DNA of 9,364 nt from Acidobacteriota bacterium. Lineage in GTDB: Bacteria; Acidobacteriota; Vicinamibacteria; Vicinamibacterales; UBA8438. The notes below the pieces were generated by a model. The model searched no databases, had not been told where the DNA came from, and saw only the letters and a list, made by a program, of their open reading frames with translations. The position numbers and the translations under genes were made by a program. Of this stretch, positions 7,661 to 9,364 are shown piece by piece; position 1 is the stretch's first letter; each line of letters opens with the position of its first letter. The DNA lies in assembly GCA_003533545.1 (NCBI GenBank), contig DQEK01000407.1, positions 1-9,364 of the forward strand. Reading direction: 5' to 3'.

Positions 7661-7712
7661 ATACGCCCCGCAGGGCCGACGAACCGCATCAATCGGGAAC
7701 TTCTAGCGATTT

Positions 7713-7727
7713 GCACCATCCTGGTGC
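7713..7727. repeat. Perfect short inverted repeat
   Basis: GCACCA (7713-7718) and TGGTGC (7722-7727) are exact reverse complements around TCC. It could be an operator half-site pair or a small RNA hairpin in the mdh leader. There is no adjacent T-run. Confidence 0.35.
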
Positions 7728-7767
7728 CGGATGCGAGCGATGACCGTCCCGTCGCAAACCGACAGCC

Positions 7768-7775
7768 ATTATACT
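7768..7775. promoter_or_regulatory. Two-way -10-like element between mdh and serA
   Basis: The sequence ATTATACT reads as a perfect TATAAT on the minus strand (7768-7773) and as TATACT on the plus strand (7770-7775). On either strand the expected -35 position shows only a poor match. If used, transcripts would start near 7761 for mdh (leader about 205 nt) and near 7782 for serA (leader about 100 nt). The A/T-rich hexamer stands out in a GC-rich setting. Confidence 0.35.
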
Positions 7776-7785
7776 GTAGGCCTTT

Positions 7786-7835
7786 GGACGTCTTGGCTAG
7801 CGAGCGTGAAGCTTAGCTGTGGAGCCAGAACGTCC
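7786..7835 (+). other. Imperfect stem-loop in the presumed serA leader
   Basis: GGACGTCTTGGCT (7786-7798) faces AGCCAGAACGTCC (7823-7835). Eleven of thirteen positions pair by Watson-Crick rules, one is a G-U wobble and one a C-A mismatch, around a 24-nt loop. The stem begins about four nt after the start predicted from the TATACT at 7770-7775, so it could cap the 5' end of serA mRNA. No downstream T-run is present, so it is not an intrinsic terminator. Confidence 0.4.
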
Positions 7836-7880
7836 TGGAATTCCTACGAACGAAGAATCCCTCACAGGAATCCGGACATC

Positions 7881-9364
7881 ATGAAGATCGTGATCGCCGA
7901 CCCGCTGCCCACATCAGCTGCCGAGCTGCTCCTAGACCAAGGCTGGGAAGTCGACACCCATTCGGGGCGTCCTCCCGCCGAACTAGCCGACGCACTCACC
8001 GACGCTGTGGCACTCATCGTGCGAAGCACAACGCGTGTCGATGCCGCCTTGATTGGAGTCGCGCCTAATCTGAAAGTTGTCGGTCGCGCCGGCACCGGCG
8101 TCGACAACGTGGACCTGGAGGCCGCCAGTGCGAAGGGCATCCTCGTGGTCAACGCCCCCGGAGCCAATAGTATAAGCGTCGCCGAGCACGCGTTTGCCCT
8201 GCTGCTTGCATCTGCCCGGTCGGTGACCGAGGCCGACGCTCACATGAAGGCTCACAGATGGGAAAAGAAGAGACTCGTTGGGACGGAGGTTCGCGGCAAG
8301 ACGCTCGGGGTAGTCGGCCTCGGCCGAATAGGACGTGAGGTCGTTCACCGCGGGCATGCGTTCGGAATGCGTACTGTCGCGCACGACCCGTTCATTGCGA
8401 GGCAAGTAGCGACGGAGCTCAACGTTGAGTTACTGGACCTAGACGAGCTCTGCGCCCAGGCTGATTTCATCACGTTACACCTGCCTGCCGCAGGCGACCA
8501 CCCGCTCTTCGACGCCGAGCGGTTCTCGCGCTGCAAGCCGACGGCCCGCATCATCAACACGGCAAGGGGCACACTAATCGACGAGGCCGCTCTGGCCGAC
8601 GCCATCACAGGTGGAACCTTCGGCGGCGCCGGCCTCGACGTCTTTCGCACCGAACCGCCCACCGCGAGTCCAGTCACCAACCTCCCTCAGGTTATAGCCA
8701 CGCCCCACATCGCAGGTTCCACGCGTGAAGCCCAAGAACTCGTCGGCCTCGAAACCGCAGCTTGTGTGCGTGATTACCTGCAGGAGGGCATCGTGCGCAA
8801 TGCCGTCAACTATCCGTCCCTTGCTCCGGAAGAACTTACACGTCTGCAACCGTACGCGGTACTGGCGCGACAACTAGGCACGTTTCTCGGACAGATCTCC
8901 ACCGGACGCACGGAGGCCGTCGCTATCCGATACTACGGAGCTCTGTCCGACAGCAATAACGAAACCCTGGTAGGCGCCACGCTGGTCGGACTCTTTAGGA
9001 CGGTGCTCTCTTCAAACGTAACGCCCATCAATGCCCGCGCAATCGCGCAGGATCGGGGCATCGAAGTAATTGAATCTCGCAGCTCGCGCGCGCGGAACTT
9101 CACGAATCTGATTTCCGTTAAGCTACATACGAGCGAGGGCGAGCAATGGGTCGAGGGAGCGGTCTTCGAACAGGCCGGTCCCAGAATGGTGCTCCTTGAC
9201 GGAATCACGGTTGAAGCCCCTCTCGCCGGCACACTCATCGTCATCCGAAATAGCGACCAGCCAGGAGTGGTCGGCGAGGTCGGCATGGTTTTAGGAAGGC
9301 ACGGAATCAACATTGCGACCTTTGCCTTGGGACGAAATGTCGGCGGTGCAGTAGCCATCGTGAA
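7881..9364 (+). CDS. serA: D-3-phosphoglycerate dehydrogenase, 3'-truncated by window
   Basis: Oxidises 3-phosphoglycerate to 3-phosphohydroxypyruvate with NAD, the first step of phosphorylated serine synthesis. The 494 codons visible contain a substrate-binding N-domain (VRSTTRVD; VVGRAGTGVDNVD, 66-78), a Rossmann GLGRIG (146-151) with Asp169 for NAD, and the catalytic trio Arg229 (NTARG), Glu258 (RTEPP) and His276 (TPHIAGST). A long C-terminal part follows: an intervening ASB-like domain (about 315-450) and the beginning of an ACT domain (from about 452, IRNSDQPGVVGEVG). This is the long serine-regulated form, normally about 525 residues, so roughly the last 30 are missing here. ATG at 7881 starts the typical MKIVIADPL; AGGA at 7866-7869 is a somewhat distant ribosome site. 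Small departures from the common consensus (Thr231 after ARG, a shortened LPAAGDHP loop) leave catalytic residues intact. Confidence 0.95.
   Translation, partial: MKIVIADPLPTSAAELLLDQGWEVDTHSGRPPAELADALTDAVALIVRSTTRVDAALIGVAPNLKVVGRAGTGVDNVDLEAASAKGILVVNAPGANSISVAEHAFALLLASARSVTEADAHMKAHRWEKKRLVGTEVRGKTLGVVGLGRIGREVVHRGHAFGMRTVAHDPFIARQVATELNVELLDLDELCAQADFITLHLPAAGDHPLFDAERFSRCKPTARIINTARGTLIDEAALADAITGGTFGGAGLDVFRTEPPTASPVTNLPQVIATPHIAGSTREAQELVGLETAACVRDYLQEGIVRNAVNYPSLAPEELTRLQPYAVLARQLGTFLGQISTGRTEAVAIRYYGALSDSNNETLVGATLVGLFRTVLSSNVTPINARAIAQDRGIEVIESRSSRARNFTNLISVKLHTSEGEQWVEGAVFEQAGPRMVLLDGITVEAPLAGTLIVIRNSDQPGVVGEVGMVLGRHGINIATFALGRNVGGAVAIV

Larger units (their letters stand above)
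7556..7880. other. Divergent mdh/serA intergenic region
   Basis: A 325-bp stretch without a credible gene, lying between two divergent start codons, so it must carry both promoters. It contains two DnaA-box-like repeats (7639-7660), a perfect short hairpin (7713-7727), a -10-like element on both strands (7768-7775) and a long imperfect stem (7786-7835). A loose TGCGA/TCGCA inverted repeat (7732-7756) is also present. An antisense frame running out of mdh covers part of it but has no coding character. Confidence 0.7.

Noticed and set aside
7371..7706. Plus-strand frame running from inside mdh into the intergenic region
   Set aside because: Most of it is antisense to mdh. The part beyond has no family signature and includes the DnaA-like repeats.
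7862..9358. Several minus-strand open frames opposite serA
   Set aside because: The plus strand encodes a clear phosphoglycerate dehydrogenase through the whole stretch. The opposite frames overlap each other and match nothing.
1..9364. Mobile element, CRISPR array, prophage or defence system
   Set aside because: No transposase, integrase, terminal inverted repeats, direct-repeat arrays or defence-type proteins are present. All sizeable genes are housekeeping metabolism.

Overview
The window is ordinary, densely coding bacterial chromosome of moderately high GC. It holds a central-carbon gene block and shows no mobile elements, CRISPR arrays, rRNA or recognisable tRNA. Eight genes run leftward (minus strand) in the order mdh - sucC - sucD - korA - korB - ndk - small DUF2905-type membrane protein - dcd. 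One gene, serA, runs rightward from the right-hand part and leaves the window unfinished. A heterotrophic or facultative bacterium that uses a ferredoxin-linked 2-oxoglutarate oxidoreductase fits well. The gene set and order remind me of Acidobacteriota (Vicinamibacteria-like) genomes, but that placement is recollection and inference, not shown by the sequence.

Layout from the left: bases 1-40 may hold the first codons of a further minus-strand gene. Next come dcd (dCTP deaminase, 93-674), a 64-residue two-helix membrane protein (715-909), ndk (923-1336), korB (1348-2394, GTG start) and korA (2456-4351). A 186-bp gap (4352-4537) contains a plausible internal promoter overlapped by a 7-bp dyad. 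Then come sucD (4538-5419), sucC (5434-6597, GTG start) and mdh (6629-7555). A 325-bp divergent intergenic region (7556-7880) separates mdh from serA (7881 to the edge). It is the most structured non-coding stretch here. It has two tandem DnaA-box-like sequences, a short perfect hairpin, a -10-like element usable on both strands, and a 13-position imperfect stem in the presumed serA leader.

How the genes work together: KorAB converts 2-oxoglutarate + CoA to succinyl-CoA + CO2 and passes electrons to ferredoxin. SucCD turns succinyl-CoA into succinate with NTP formation, and Mdh interconverts malate and oxaloacetate. Ndk can equilibrate the NTP formed by SucCD. Dcd feeds dUTP/dTTP synthesis. 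SerA draws 3-phosphoglycerate into serine synthesis and is divergently transcribed. All identified enzymes look intact, with their catalytic residues present. I found no previously undescribed multi-gene system. The items worth checking are regulatory and structural signals in the two intergenic regions and the coupling of a ferredoxin-type KGOR to the TCA operon.
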